Below are positions 19,770-28,803 of a stretch of DNA of 64,000 nucleotides, piece after piece. The DNA is from an uncultured Flammeovirgaceae bacterium. Its GTDB lineage: Bacteria > Bacteroidota > Bacteroidia > Cytophagales > Cyclobacteriaceae. Below the pieces are notes generated by a model. It did no database searches. It was given only the letters and a program-made list of their open reading frames with translations, and was not told the DNA's origin. How positions within the stretch are numbered: position 1 is the stretch's first letter; each line of letters begins with the position of its first letter. The stretch is from positions 62,001 to 126,000 of the forward strand of contig CAKZYA010000034.1 in the NCBI GenBank assembly GCA_937883755.1. The letters run 5' to 3'. Made by a program: the position numbers and the translations under genes.

Positions 19770-19801
19770 TTGTGCGCTACTCATGTGTCGCTATATATTT
19801 G
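19770..19801 (+). promoter_or_regulatory. Candidate Bacteroidota promoter upstream of the coiled-coil gene
   Basis: TATATTTG at 19794-19801 fits the Bacteroidota -7 consensus TAnnTTTG, and a TTG lies at 19770-19772, 21 bp upstream (about 19 expected). It ends 8 bp before the ATG at 19810, so any leader would be very short. A chance match in AT-rich DNA is possible. Confidence 0.25.
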
Positions 19802-19809
19802 AAAATATA

Positions 19810-21141
19810 ATGGAATTAACAACGATCAATCAAATTCGAGAGAAAAGAGACTCAATTCGAGAAAAGATAAAGAAGTTGAATTTGAGAAGCCACGGTTCTG
19901 AAGAATATGGTAAGGAAAATGAATACTCCTTTAAAGGATTGATAGGAGGAATAGAAGCACTTTTAACTGATATTTCAGCCCTTACCAGACATCCTTCAAA
20001 ATTTGTAAAGATATCAACTCATGGTGAGAGAAATAATATAAATTCATATTTAACACAAATTGAAACTTATTTAGAAAGCCCAGCTAATTATATAGGTGCA
20101 TTTGAAGCATTAAAGGTTCTTTTGAGAAGCTACAATATTAGATACTTTTCTGATAGGCATATAGAGTTTGAAAAAGAGGTTGAAGAGATAAGAAGAATAA
20201 AACTTCAATTACAACAATTGTTACTTGATTCAGAAGAACTAAGTAAAAGTATTGAAGAGGGCAATAGCGTATTTGAGGAAAAGCTCGAGAAAAGTGGTGA
20301 AAAGTTAGAAGAGATTGAAAATGAACTAGAAAAAATCATTGAACGAAGGGACAATCTAATTGAACAGTCGGAATCTCTAGAAGCTATAAATACTAATCTA
20401 GGGGCTATAAAAGAAACCGCTCATGAGCACCTTGCCGATATAACAGAGTCTTTGACAGAAAGCAAGTCTAATGAAAAACTTATTACCTCTTTTGCGAATA
20501 AAGTGCAAGATCGAGAAAAGCGACTTGACTATTTAGAGCAAAAAACGGAGGACAATAATAAAAAGCTAGAGGAGTATGATGCAGAAAGGAAGTCAGTTTT
20601 AAAAGAAGCTAATAAATTAATTGAATCGTCAAAAAAAGCTCTGAACTATACAACTGCTGAAGGAATCAGTGCCTCTTTTCAAGGGCAGTACAATAATTCC
20701 AATAACAAGTGGGTCTTTGCAGGTTGGATAATGGGTGCTGTAATATGCTTAGTTGGAACAGTTATCTTAGGTATCTGGATTTTGGGAACAAACCCTAACA
20801 ATATTGGACTTTTAATTGGACGGATATCTCTTCTTCCTCTGCCAATTATAGGAGCTATTTTCTGTGCAAATCAATATACGAAGCAGAAAAATATTGTTGA
20901 AGATTACGCCTATAAAATGGTTTTATCGAAGGCTATCGTAGGTTTTTCAGAGCAATTAAAGAAAAATGGAACGGATGGAAACGAGGAATATGTACACTAC
21001 ATCAAAACTGCACTTGAAGAAATTCATAAAGATCCGTTAAGGAAAAGGGATAGTAAAAAATCAAGCGAAATCAAAGAATCAAGCTTGAAGGATTTAGTTG
21101 AAATGGCAGAAAGAATAGTAAAAATGGCAAAGCTTGATTAA
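19810..21141 (+). CDS. Coiled-coil protein with two C-terminal membrane helices, function unknown
   Basis: I do not recognise this 443-residue protein. After an N-terminal helical region it has a long Glu/Lys-rich coiled coil (about residues 115-275), then two hydrophobic helices (about 302-325 and 331-355) and a charged helical tail, so it is probably an inner-membrane protein with a cytoplasmic coiled coil. The segment NYTTAEGISASFQ just before the first helix looks like a conserved signature. The ATG at 19810 is preferred; an in-frame ATG at 19783 would add nine residues. Its DNA is visibly richer in A+T, with many AGA and ATA codons, than priA upstream, which suggests recent acquisition. 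A 171-bp inverted-repeat element follows it. Confidence 0.7.
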   Translation: MELTTINQIREKRDSIREKIKKLNLRSHGSEEYGKENEYSFKGLIGGIEALLTDISALTRHPSKFVKISTHGERNNINSYLTQIETYLESPANYIGAFEALKVLLRSYNIRYFSDRHIEFEKEVEEIRRIKLQLQQLLLDSEELSKSIEEGNSVFEEKLEKSGEKLEEIENELEKIIERRDNLIEQSESLEAINTNLGAIKETAHEHLADITESLTESKSNEKLITSFANKVQDREKRLDYLEQKTEDNNKKLEEYDAERKSVLKEANKLIESSKKALNYTTAEGISASFQGQYNNSNNKWVFAGWIMGAVICLVGTVILGIWILGTNPNNIGLLIGRISLLPLPIIGAIFCANQYTKQKNIVEDYAYKMVLSKAIVGFSEQLKKNGTDGNEEYVHYIKTALEEIHKDPLRKRDSKKSSEIKESSLKDLVEMAERIVKMAKLD

Positions 21142-21448
21142 AATGGATAGAGATGATATGTATGAAACATAATGGGTAAAAGTTTCCCAAAAAGATTGTG
21201 TTTCTCCGAAAGATTGATATCCTTTTTCTATGAAGTGATTTAAACTTTTGGTATTAGATTCATAGGAATAGCTTCATACTCAGTAAGTTTAAGTGATACA
21301 AAGTATAGCATAAATTGTATCAAAAGCTGAGCAAATTATTCGTTTTAATGAATTGAAAATCAAAGCTTTAGCATAAATATTCTCTAAAAAGTTTAAATCA
21401 CTTTTATGTCAGGATTAATATACGGGTTGTTGTTTAATAACAGAAAAT
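21142..21448. other. AT-rich intergenic region
   Basis: This 307-bp stretch has no credible gene. Most of it is taken up by the 171-bp inverted-repeat element described at 21233-21403. Confidence 0.6.
21233..21403. repeat. 171-bp element bounded by 17-bp perfect inverted repeats
   Basis: AAGTGATTTAAACTTTT (21233-21249) is the exact reverse complement of the sequence at 21387-21403. Inside it, TGATACAA (21294-21301) and TTGTATCA (21315-21322) form a second perfect hairpin with a 13-nt loop. The string TAGCATAAAT occurs twice inside. TATG stands directly to the left and one base beyond the right arm, a weak hint of target duplication. This could be a MITE-like remnant or a structured RNA; no transposase is encoded. 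Confidence 0.6.
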
Positions 21449-21925
21449 ATGAAGTACAAGTCGTTTAATACGGAACTCATATTAGCAATATTGATAGCTT
21501 TACCAGCGTTCGTAGTTTTGCTAAACGGCTTTTCAATCCTGTATAGTAATGGTTTTCAGATTGCTTCACTTGTCAACCTGGGAATATATTCATCCGTCTA
21601 CTTCTCACTTGCCTTTCTGGCTTGGAGAAATACCTACTATAAAATTGAATCGAGCATTCTTCAGATAAGAGGTTGTGGATTGTTGGATAGGCAGATTGAC
21701 ATTAATCATATCATTAAGATTGAGAGAGTAAATAAGAGGCCAGCAACGCCTACTCAGCCTGGGTTATACAATACCAACAATAATATCAGTGGGCTTTTGG
21801 TACGAACGAAGACCGGGAGTAACTACTTCATTACTCCGGTAAAAGAAATTGCCTTTTTGGAAGAATTACGAAAGCACAATCCAGAAGTTGAAATAGTGGA
21901 TAACAGGCTGGCTAATCAGCAATAG
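21449..21925 (+). CDS. Small membrane protein with bacterial PH-like domain (YyaB-like)
   Basis: This 158-residue protein has two N-terminal membrane helices (about residues 8-28 and 38-58) and a C-terminal domain of about 95 residues. The segment YYKIESSILQIRG followed by IDINHIIKIERV and a late LVRTKTGSNYFITP strand fits the YyaB-like bacterial PH domain, which faces the cytoplasm in related proteins. No function is established for the family. A 51-bp gap precedes the next gene on the same strand. Confidence 0.65.
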   Translation: MKYKSFNTELILAILIALPAFVVLLNGFSILYSNGFQIASLVNLGIYSSVYFSLAFLAWRNTYYKIESSILQIRGCGLLDRQIDINHIIKIERVNKRPATPTQPGLYNTNNNISGLLVRTKTGSNYFITPVKEIAFLEELRKHNPEVEIVDNRLANQQ

Positions 21926-21976
21926 GCAAGCTCTTCGATCAGAGTATGGACAAATGGATAAAATAACCAACCGAAT

Positions 21977-22354
21977 ATGCAATACAAAGTAAATACCCCC
22001 GAAGAATATCTAGATCAACTTGAAGACGACTGGAGAAAAGAAAAACTGACAGAGGTTCGGGAAATGATCACATCGAACGGGTCAGAATTAGTGGAAGGCA
22101 TAGAGTACAAAATGCTGAGTTACGGAAATGGCGATAAAAACATATTCCATCTAAACGCTCAACGGGTTTATGTGAGTTTGTATGTGGGAGATATTGATAA
22201 AGTGGCGAACGCTCGTGAACTGCTAGGGGGGCTCGAGCTGGGTAAAGGATGTATCCGGATTAAGAAGAATCAAGAGCTAGGAAAAACTAATCTTAATGCG
22301 TTCATCTCCAGGGTAATAGATCTCTGGCGAGAAGGAAAAGATACTGATTGCTAA
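21977..22354 (+). CDS. DUF1801 (YdhG-like) domain protein
   Basis: The 125-residue product matches the DUF1801/YdhG fold: an N-terminal helix pair with TPEEYLDQLEDDWRKEKL, a central YKMLSYGNGDKNIFHLNAQ strand block and a terminal helix LNAFISRVIDLWREG. These small proteins are thought to be soluble and resemble iron chaperone frataxin-like folds; their role is not firmly known. It follows the PH-like protein and may be co-transcribed with it. Confidence 0.7.
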   Translation: MQYKVNTPEEYLDQLEDDWRKEKLTEVREMITSNGSELVEGIEYKMLSYGNGDKNIFHLNAQRVYVSLYVGDIDKVANARELLGGLELGKGCIRIKKNQELGKTNLNAFISRVIDLWREGKDTDC

Positions 22355-22453
22355 AAAATACTTGGGTGGTTTGTAATAATTCGCAGTGAGATGTCACTAA
22401 CTAAGAAGTAAATGTAGTAGCAGAACAAATTGAGAGTAAAAATAAAATACTCT

Positions 22454-22524
22454 TGCCGGATTTATTCCGGCATCTCCTTCATATTAAGTAGGAGACCCCG
22501 GAACTCGCATTCACTCGTCCGGGG
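22454..22524. repeat. Two hairpins upstream of the serine hydrolase gene
   Basis: TGCCGGA (22454-22460) pairs with TCCGGCA (22466-22472) across a 5-nt loop, and CCCCGG (22496-22501) pairs with CCGGGG (22519-22524). Both lie in the 235-bp gap before the gene at 22590. Neither is followed by a T-run, so they are not obvious terminators; they could shape the leader RNA. Confidence 0.5.
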
Positions 22525-22589
22525 AGACTGACCATAAGATAAAGCTTCAGCATAGTAACCTTCATCTGGAAATCACATTAACCCAACCT

Positions 22590-23927
22590 ATGAGAGTAAT
22601 CAACATCGTATTAGCTACTTTTTTAGTAGTCTACAGCGCCTGTTCGCAAAGCCAATCAGATGCATCGTTCAACCGGGCAAAAATGGATAGTTTGTTTGCT
22701 AAGATTGACCAAGAAAAGCAGGGCATGGGAAGCATCTCTATCACTAAAAACGGCGAGCAAGTCTACCAAAACGCCTTTGGCTACGCCGATGTGGCCGAAG
22801 ACATTCCCGCTGGTGCTGCCACAACCTATCGGATTGGGTCAATCTCTAAAACCTTCACTTCATCCATCATCATGCAGTTGGTAGAGGAAGGTAAACTTAC
22901 GTTAGATACCAAGTTAAGCGAATACTTTCCTCAGATTCCAAATGCGGATCAGATTATCATTGAGCAAATGCTGAGGCACCGCAGCGGTCTTTTTAATTTT
23001 ACCTCAGCCGCCGATTATACCGAATGGATGGAAGAACCTAAAAGTAGGGATGAACTTATTCAGAAGATAATAGACAACGGAACTGTGTTTGAGCCCGACG
23101 AAAAAGCGGAATATTCTAATACCAACTATTTGTTGCTTTCCTACATAGCCGAAAAAATAGACGATGCAGCGTTTGCCGATATTCTGAAAGATCGTATAAC
23201 CAACCCCCTAAAACTGAAGCATACCTACTACGGCGGTGTGATCAACCCCGAAGAAAACGAAGCTCGCTCGTATACTTTACTGGACGATTGGCAACTGGCT
23301 ACCGAAACTGATATGAGTGTCCCCGCTGGAGCCGGAGCTATCGTTTCTAGCCCAACTGATTTAACTACCTTCTTCAACGCCCTATTTACGGGCAAAGTAG
23401 TTTCCGAAAACTCGCTGAAGGAAATGACGAAGTTGGTTGATAATTTTGGGTTGGGTTTATTCCAAATACCTTTTTATGATAAGCGAGCATTCGGTCACAA
23501 CGGAGGAATTGATGGATTTCAGTCTAGCGCGGGTTACTTTCCTAGCGATAGCGTGGCGATTACCTATACTACCAACGCAGTGGGTATGGGCATGAACGAT
23601 ATTTTGATTGGAGTACTTAGTATTTACTACGATAGAGACTATGAGCTCCCTGAATTTAAGCCTGGATTAGAGCTTAGCAGCGAAGAGTTAGATGCTTATT
23701 TGGGTGTTTATAGCAGTCCTGAGTTTCCTCTGAAAGTAACGATTACTAAGCAGGGAACTACATTGGTGGGGCAGGCTACTGGTCAGCCAACCTTTGCCCT
23801 AAAGGCTTACGAAACCCATAAGTTCAAGTTTGATCCGGCTCAACTAAAGCTGGAATTCATGCCTGACGAAGACAAAATGGTTCTCCAGCAAGGCGGTGGT
23901 GAGTTTGAATTCTCTAGAGAAGAATAA
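22590..23927 (+). CDS. Serine hydrolase, class C beta-lactamase family lipoprotein
   Basis: This 445-residue protein has a lipoprotein signal peptide with lipobox YSAC (Cys18), so it is probably anchored in the periplasm or outer membrane. The catalytic motifs of the AmpC/DD-peptidase/esterase family are present: SISK (Ser84 to Lys87), YSN (Tyr175) and HNGG in FGHNGGIDGF replacing the KTG box. The C-terminal 110 residues form an extra domain (LDAYLGVYSSPEFPLKV) seen in many such hydrolases. Likely substrates are peptides or esters rather than antibiotics. The racemase-fold gene follows 19 bp later and is likely in the same operon. Confidence 0.88.
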   Translation: MRVINIVLATFLVVYSACSQSQSDASFNRAKMDSLFAKIDQEKQGMGSISITKNGEQVYQNAFGYADVAEDIPAGAATTYRIGSISKTFTSSIIMQLVEEGKLTLDTKLSEYFPQIPNADQIIIEQMLRHRSGLFNFTSAADYTEWMEEPKSRDELIQKIIDNGTVFEPDEKAEYSNTNYLLLSYIAEKIDDAAFADILKDRITNPLKLKHTYYGGVINPEENEARSYTLLDDWQLATETDMSVPAGAGAIVSSPTDLTTFFNALFTGKVVSENSLKEMTKLVDNFGLGLFQIPFYDKRAFGHNGGIDGFQSSAGYFPSDSVAITYTTNAVGMGMNDILIGVLSIYYDRDYELPEFKPGLELSSEELDAYLGVYSSPEFPLKVTITKQGTTLVGQATGQPTFALKAYETHKFKFDPAQLKLEFMPDEDKMVLQQGGGEFEFSREE

Positions 23928-23946
23928 TAATCTTAAGAAAAACAAC

Positions 23947-24573
23947 ATGATAGCCTTTTTACATACTTCCAGCATTCATATTGAGCGATTTGAGAATCTA
24001 GTGAGGAAGTTTGACCAAGAAGTAGAAGTAAAACACTTTGTGAATGAAGATCTGCTGGACTATGCCATGAGTAAGGGCACGACTAATACCAATGGCTTTA
24101 ACCTAGAAGTGCAGTCAATCCAAAGCGAAAAGCCCGAACTGATCATCTGCACCTGTTCTACTTACGGCGCAGAGTGTGATCAGAACGATGAAATTGAGCG
24201 AATAGACCAACCTGTTGTTGAACATCTAGTAGCTAATTACAATAAAGTCGGGTTGGCCTACACTGCCAAATCGACTAAGCAAGTTAGTCAGGATTTGATT
24301 ATTAGAATTGCTCAAAAGCAAGGCAAGAAAATAGCTATTGTAGACTGTGACTGCTCTTCGGCCTGGGTACACTACGAAAATGGTGATTTTGATCAATATG
24401 CCCAGGCTACGGCTGAACAGATAAAAACCTACGAGCAGCAAGTAGACGTAATTTTCCTAGCGCAAGCTTCTATGGAAAACGCAAAAAGGTATCTGGTCAA
24501 TTTTACTAAGGAAATCTACGCAAGCCCAGAATTTGGGGCTAGAAGTTATCTACAACGAATCAGAGCCGTTTAA
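23947..24573 (+). CDS. Asp/Glu racemase superfamily-like protein
   Basis: The 208-residue protein resembles the Asp/Glu/hydantoin racemase fold, with a first Cys block LIICTCSTYGAE (Cys68 and Cys70). A second block at IFLAQASMENAKR sits where the second catalytic Cys is expected but has Ala-Ser instead, so the two-cysteine racemase chemistry may not apply. The start is the ATG at 23947; the frame is open 17 codons upstream but overlaps the preceding gene. It follows the serine hydrolase by 19 bp and its stop codon overlaps that of the convergent HIT gene in the sequence TTAA. The substrate is unknown. Confidence 0.6.
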   Translation: MIAFLHTSSIHIERFENLVRKFDQEVEVKHFVNEDLLDYAMSKGTTNTNGFNLEVQSIQSEKPELIICTCSTYGAECDQNDEIERIDQPVVEHLVANYNKVGLAYTAKSTKQVSQDLIIRIAQKQGKKIAIVDCDCSSAWVHYENGDFDQYAQATAEQIKTYEQQVDVIFLAQASMENAKRYLVNFTKEIYASPEFGARSYLQRIRAV

Positions 24574-25037
24574 CGAATGGAATCGGGATACTGAGTTATC
24601 ATAGGCCCTAGCTTATGACCGCCAAGCAGATGCATATGTAAATGAAATACTGATTGTCCGGCATCTTCATTAATATTCATGGAAAGTCGGTAGCCCGATT
24701 CGGAAATACCTTTTTCGGCAGCTAACTTCTTAGCTACTAAGAATAACCTGCCTAATAACTGCGTATCCGCTTCAGTAATATCGTTAATGGTTGGAATTTC
24801 TTTCTTAGGAACAATTAGCAAATGCACGGGAGCTTGTAACCGGAGAGGCACAAAGGCAATTACCTCTTCATCTTCGTAAACAATATCGGCTGGTAATTCC
24901 CGATTGATAATCTTGGTAAACACTGAGCCTTGGCGTAGCTTTTCCTTTTTTTGTTTTTGGTAGGCTTCACTTTGGGCTAAAGCCGTACAACTAAATAAAA
25001 CTAGAAGTAGCAAGGAAGTTGGTAGCTTTAGTTTCAT
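24570..25037 (-). CDS. HIT family protein with signal peptide
   Basis: The 155-residue protein carries the histidine triad HLHMH (His132, 134, 136) of nucleotide hydrolases and transferases of the HIT superfamily, preceded by the conserved GSVFTKIINRELPADIVYED segment. It also has an N-terminal signal peptide (MKLKLPTSLLLLVLFSCTALAQ), which could be cleaved after ALA or lipidated at Cys17. HIT proteins are usually cytoplasmic, so export is unusual. It is convergent with the racemase-fold gene (4-bp overlap) and lies 52 bp downstream of the LysR gene on the same strand. Confidence 0.88.
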   Translation of the reverse strand: MKLKLPTSLLLLVLFSCTALAQSEAYQKQKKEKLRQGSVFTKIINRELPADIVYEDEEVIAFVPLRLQAPVHLLIVPKKEIPTINDITEADTQLLGRLFLVAKKLAAEKGISESGYRLSMNINEDAGQSVFHLHMHLLGGHKLGPMITQYPDSIR

Positions 25038-25089
25038 ACCGATAGACTTTTGTGGACAAAAATAGCCTTTATGATGATTTCAAGAGCAG

Positions 25090-25986
25090 CTACTCCGGAA
25101 TATTAGAAAAGTCTTCAATGAAATTGGAAATAAAGCTATTGAAGTACTCTAGCTTTCTTCGTTCTTCTTGCACCACCAGATAGTGAGTTCTTTTTAGTCC
25201 GTTTTTACTAATTCGTTTGAAAACTAGGTCTTCCGATAGCTTGAAAGGCTTGAGTGTCCATTCGGGAACGCACATCACGCCCATGTTGGCCTCAATCATC
25301 TTCAAGGAAACTTCGGTAAATGGAATGGCGGAAATTTTGGTAGGAACAATCCGGTTGGGTTTTAGAAAATGCTCGTACACCGACACATCTTCCATCGGAA
25401 AAGAGTTGATCAGAAGATGTACATCAGCAAAGTGACTGGCATCCAAAAAATCTACCTCATTCAAGCGATGCTCTTTGTGTAGCACCATCTTTATCTCGTC
25501 GCGAAATACTGCCTTGCTGAATAAAGCTTCGGAAGCGGGTTGAGAGGTGACGATGGCTACATCTAGTTCGTTAGATAAAATTTGTGAGATCGTTTGATTG
25601 GTAGCTCCCAAACTCAGGTCAATCGTAATTTCGGGATATAGAATCGCCATTTTTTGCACAAAGGTCGGTAAGCCGTGAAAGAACGACTGGCACTCGGCAC
25701 TTACCTTCAGCTTTCCGGTGGTGCCCTCCTTAATGCGCTGAATATTCTTAAAACCGGTTTCCAGCGTTTCTAGCAGTTGATTAGCTAGTCCGTACAGTTC
25801 CTCTCCCTCTTTGGTGAGTTGCCAATGGTTACGGCTTCGGTGAAAAACTTTGAACCCCAGCCGATCTTCCATTTCCCGCAATTGGTGGCTTAGAGCCGAT
25901 TGGGTCAGAAATAATTGCTCAGAAGAGTTGGCAATATTACCCTGCTCAGCGATGGTCTTTATCAGTCGAAAGTACTTCAGTTCCAT
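25090..25986 (-). CDS. LysR-family transcriptional regulator
   Basis: This 298-residue regulator has the N-terminal winged helix-turn-helix (MELKYFRLIKTIAEQGNIAN, then LTQSALSHQLREMEDRLG, about residues 1-60) and a periplasmic-binding-protein-like effector domain (about 90-295). It is transcribed divergently from the DUF5916 gene across 140 bp, the classical arrangement in which a LysR protein controls both itself and its neighbour. The HIT gene downstream may be in the same transcript. The effector cannot be inferred. Confidence 0.92.
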   Translation of the reverse strand: MELKYFRLIKTIAEQGNIANSSEQLFLTQSALSHQLREMEDRLGFKVFHRSRNHWQLTKEGEELYGLANQLLETLETGFKNIQRIKEGTTGKLKVSAECQSFFHGLPTFVQKMAILYPEITIDLSLGATNQTISQILSNELDVAIVTSQPASEALFSKAVFRDEIKMVLHKEHRLNEVDFLDASHFADVHLLINSFPMEDVSVYEHFLKPNRIVPTKISAIPFTEVSLKMIEANMGVMCVPEWTLKPFKLSEDLVFKRISKNGLKRTHYLVVQEERRKLEYFNSFISNFIEDFSNIPE

Positions 25987-26126
25987 AGTGGCAATTTATG
26001 AATTAAAGCGATGGGTTGTAGTTGAAAAAATTTCAACTAAGCGTAGCAAAACACTTCAGCTATAACATCATCCCAGAGATTTCAATCGGTCGTACTCAGT
26101 AAAAGTACCTAATCAAATTAAATATC

Positions 26127-28784
26127 ATGTACCGATTAAAACTACTATTCTTCATTGTAGCCCTCACTTTCTTTTCCCAAGCAGCCGCCCAGACTGTAAC
26201 TACTGAACTCACTAAAAAAATCTACCAGACGTACTCAATCAGTAAAGATCAGGCACCTGAGATTGACGGTAGGTTAGAGGATGCTATCTGGCAGGGTGAA
26301 ACCCACTGGGAATCGGGGTTTGTGCAAAGGTTACCGGACGAGAATGCTGCACCATCGGAGCAAACTTCATTCAAACTCGTGTATGATGCTAGCTACTTGT
26401 ACGTGGGAATCCAATGCTATAATCACAATGCCAGTGAGATCAACCAGCGTATGTCGAGAAGAGACGGCTACAACGGCGATTGGGTAGAAGTGATCTTTGA
26501 CAGTTATCACGATTTGCGTTCGGCTTTCTCGTTTTCAGTAAGTGCTGCCGGAGTGAAAAGTGATAAGAGCATTTCCCTGAATGGCACTGAAGAAGATATC
26601 GCCTGGAATCCCATCTGGTATGCCAAGAGTAGTGTGCAAGATGATGGCTGGACGTCTGAAATGAAGATTCCGCTAAGCCAGCTACGGTTTGGCAATCAGG
26701 AAAAGCAGGTTTGGGGATTGCAGTTACAACGACGCTTACTTGCCAATGAGGAACTTTCGGTGTGGCAGCGAGTACCTCAGAGTGCTGCTGGCTGGGTAAG
26801 TGAGTTCGGCGAGCTACACGGTCTGAGTCACTTGCGGAAGCAGCGTCAACTGGAGATTCAACCCTTTGTGGTAGGCTCACTCAATACCTTTAAGAAAGAC
26901 CCGGCCAATCCCTACCGAAATAGTAATAGAAAAAATGTAAACTTCGGATTGGATGGGAAAGTTGGCGTTACCAATGATCTCACTCTCGATTTTACCGTGA
27001 ATCCTGATTTTGGTCAGGTAGAAGCTGACCCCGCCGCTATTGCGCTAGATGGATTTCAACTATTCTTTGAAGAGCAACGCCCGTTTTTCATCGAGAACAA
27101 AAACATTTTTGATTACCGCTTTTCCGCTCCCAACATCGGTGGGTCTTACAGCAGCGATAATCTGTTTTACTCCCGAAGAATTGGTCGCAGTCCCCAAGGT
27201 CAAGTTTCGCTGGCGGAGGGCGAATACGTAAAAGCCGCTCAGCAAACGACCATACTCGGGGCGGTTAAGCTGAGTGGAAAAACAAAGAAAGGACTTTCAG
27301 TAGGACTGCTGGAAAGTATTACCGCCCCGGAATACGCTGAGATAGCCGGAAATGATGGTACTCGACATCAGCTTATTGAACCTATGACTAATTATTTCGT
27401 GGGGCGGGTGCAGCAGGATTTTAACAACCGAAATACCTTCGTCGGAGGAATGATTACTTCTGTTCAGCGAGATAATCAGGAGGCGACTAGCTTTCTTCAT
27501 CGGTCGGCGCATACCGGCGGGTTGGATGTTTTGCATCAGTGGAAGAATCGGGCTTGGTACGTAGGAGGTAGCCTAGTGGTGAGTCACATAAACGGTAGCC
27601 GGGAAGCTATTCAGCGCACCCAACTGTCAATTCCTCATTTGTTTCATCGGGAAGGTGCCGACCATGTAACGTTGGATACTACCAGAACATCGCTGACCGG
27701 AATGGGAGGGCAAATTAAATTGGGGCGAGCGGGAAATGGACGTATTCAGTTTGAATCAGGGTTAAGCTGGCGTTCCCCTGAATTGGAACTCAACGACTTG
27801 GGCTTTATGCGCGAAGCCGATGTTATTCAAAATCATTTGCATGTCGCCTACGTCTCGGCCAATTCGTTTGGTATCTTCCGAAGTGCCAGCATCGGCTACA
27901 AGCACTGGATCAACTGGGATTTTGAAGGCAACCTCAACTACATTGATTGGGACGTTGAACTAAACGGAACGTTTCGTAACAATTGGTCAGGAACCTTCGG
28001 AGTATTTTCCCAGCCTCATATTTATTCAAAATCGTTACTTCAAGGTGGATCCCGAATCTTTCTTTCAGATCAGTACGGTGCCTGGTGGGCGGCCAATTCT
28101 GATACCCGCAAGAAATTGGTGGTGAGTTACAACGGCTGGACAAAGACAGGTGGAGTAGGTAGTTATTACTTACTGGAAAATGCTTTTGATATTACCTATC
28201 AACCATTTGACCGACTCAGCACTTCTTTTGCTCCTAAATATACCACTGTACTGAATCGGCTACAGTACAATGAGCGTCAGCAATATAATAGCGACAATCG
28301 CTACATTACTTCCTGGTTAGATCAGCACACACTGAGCTTTCAGTTAAGACTTAATTTTATCATCAATCCTAACTTAGCTATCCAGTACTACGGCGAACCG
28401 TTTATTAGCACAGGTAAGTACCGCAATCTCAGTTACGTCGCTAATCCATTAGTTTCCGTTGAGCAAGGGCAATTACATACTTATTCACCGGAACAAATAA
28501 TGGTGGGGGAAGCAGATAAAACTTACCGCATTGATGAGAATTTGGACGGAGTAGTAGATTACACGATTAAAAATCCTGATTTCTCATTAGCCCGATTTCG
28601 TTCTAATCTTGTAGTAAGGTACGAATACATCCCTGGCTCGGAGATTTATCTCGTCTGGTCGCAGGCAATGTCAGACAGTGGATTGCTAAGAAACAATATC
28701 ATTAACAGTTATCGGGAGCAAGTTATTGATCAAATTGCTGACAATACCCTGCTAGTTAAACTAACCTACCGATTTCGTAAGTAG
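26127..28784 (+). CDS. DUF5916 domain outer-membrane protein
   Basis: The 885-residue protein begins with a signal peptide (MYRLKLLFFIVALTFFSQAAAQ) and a CBM9-like carbohydrate-binding domain (about residues 40-230, with EIDGRLEDAIWQ and LYVGIQCYNH), followed by a long DUF5916 region rich in beta strands that ends YRFRK, in line with an outer-membrane barrel. Related Bacteroidota proteins are surface exposed, but their substrate is not established. The divergent LysR gene is its likely regulator. Confidence 0.85.
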   Translation: MYRLKLLFFIVALTFFSQAAAQTVTTELTKKIYQTYSISKDQAPEIDGRLEDAIWQGETHWESGFVQRLPDENAAPSEQTSFKLVYDASYLYVGIQCYNHNASEINQRMSRRDGYNGDWVEVIFDSYHDLRSAFSFSVSAAGVKSDKSISLNGTEEDIAWNPIWYAKSSVQDDGWTSEMKIPLSQLRFGNQEKQVWGLQLQRRLLANEELSVWQRVPQSAAGWVSEFGELHGLSHLRKQRQLEIQPFVVGSLNTFKKDPANPYRNSNRKNVNFGLDGKVGVTNDLTLDFTVNPDFGQVEADPAAIALDGFQLFFEEQRPFFIENKNIFDYRFSAPNIGGSYSSDNLFYSRRIGRSPQGQVSLAEGEYVKAAQQTTILGAVKLSGKTKKGLSVGLLESITAPEYAEIAGNDGTRHQLIEPMTNYFVGRVQQDFNNRNTFVGGMITSVQRDNQEATSFLHRSAHTGGLDVLHQWKNRAWYVGGSLVVSHINGSREAIQRTQLSIPHLFHREGADHVTLDTTRTSLTGMGGQIKLGRAGNGRIQFESGLSWRSPELELNDLGFMREADVIQNHLHVAYVSANSFGIFRSASIGYKHWINWDFEGNLNYIDWDVELNGTFRNNWSGTFGVFSQPHIYSKSLLQGGSRIFLSDQYGAWWAANSDTRKKLVVSYNGWTKTGGVGSYYLLENAFDITYQPFDRLSTSFAPKYTTVLNRLQYNERQQYNSDNRYITSWLDQHTLSFQLRLNFIINPNLAIQYYGEPFISTGKYRNLSYVANPLVSVEQGQLHTYSPEQIMVGEADKTYRIDENLDGVVDYTIKNPDFSLARFRSNLVVRYEYIPGSEIYLVWSQAMSDSGLLRNNIINSYREQVIDQIADNTLLVKLTYRFRK

Positions 28785-28803
28785 GCGCCCGATAAAAGTA
28801 AGC

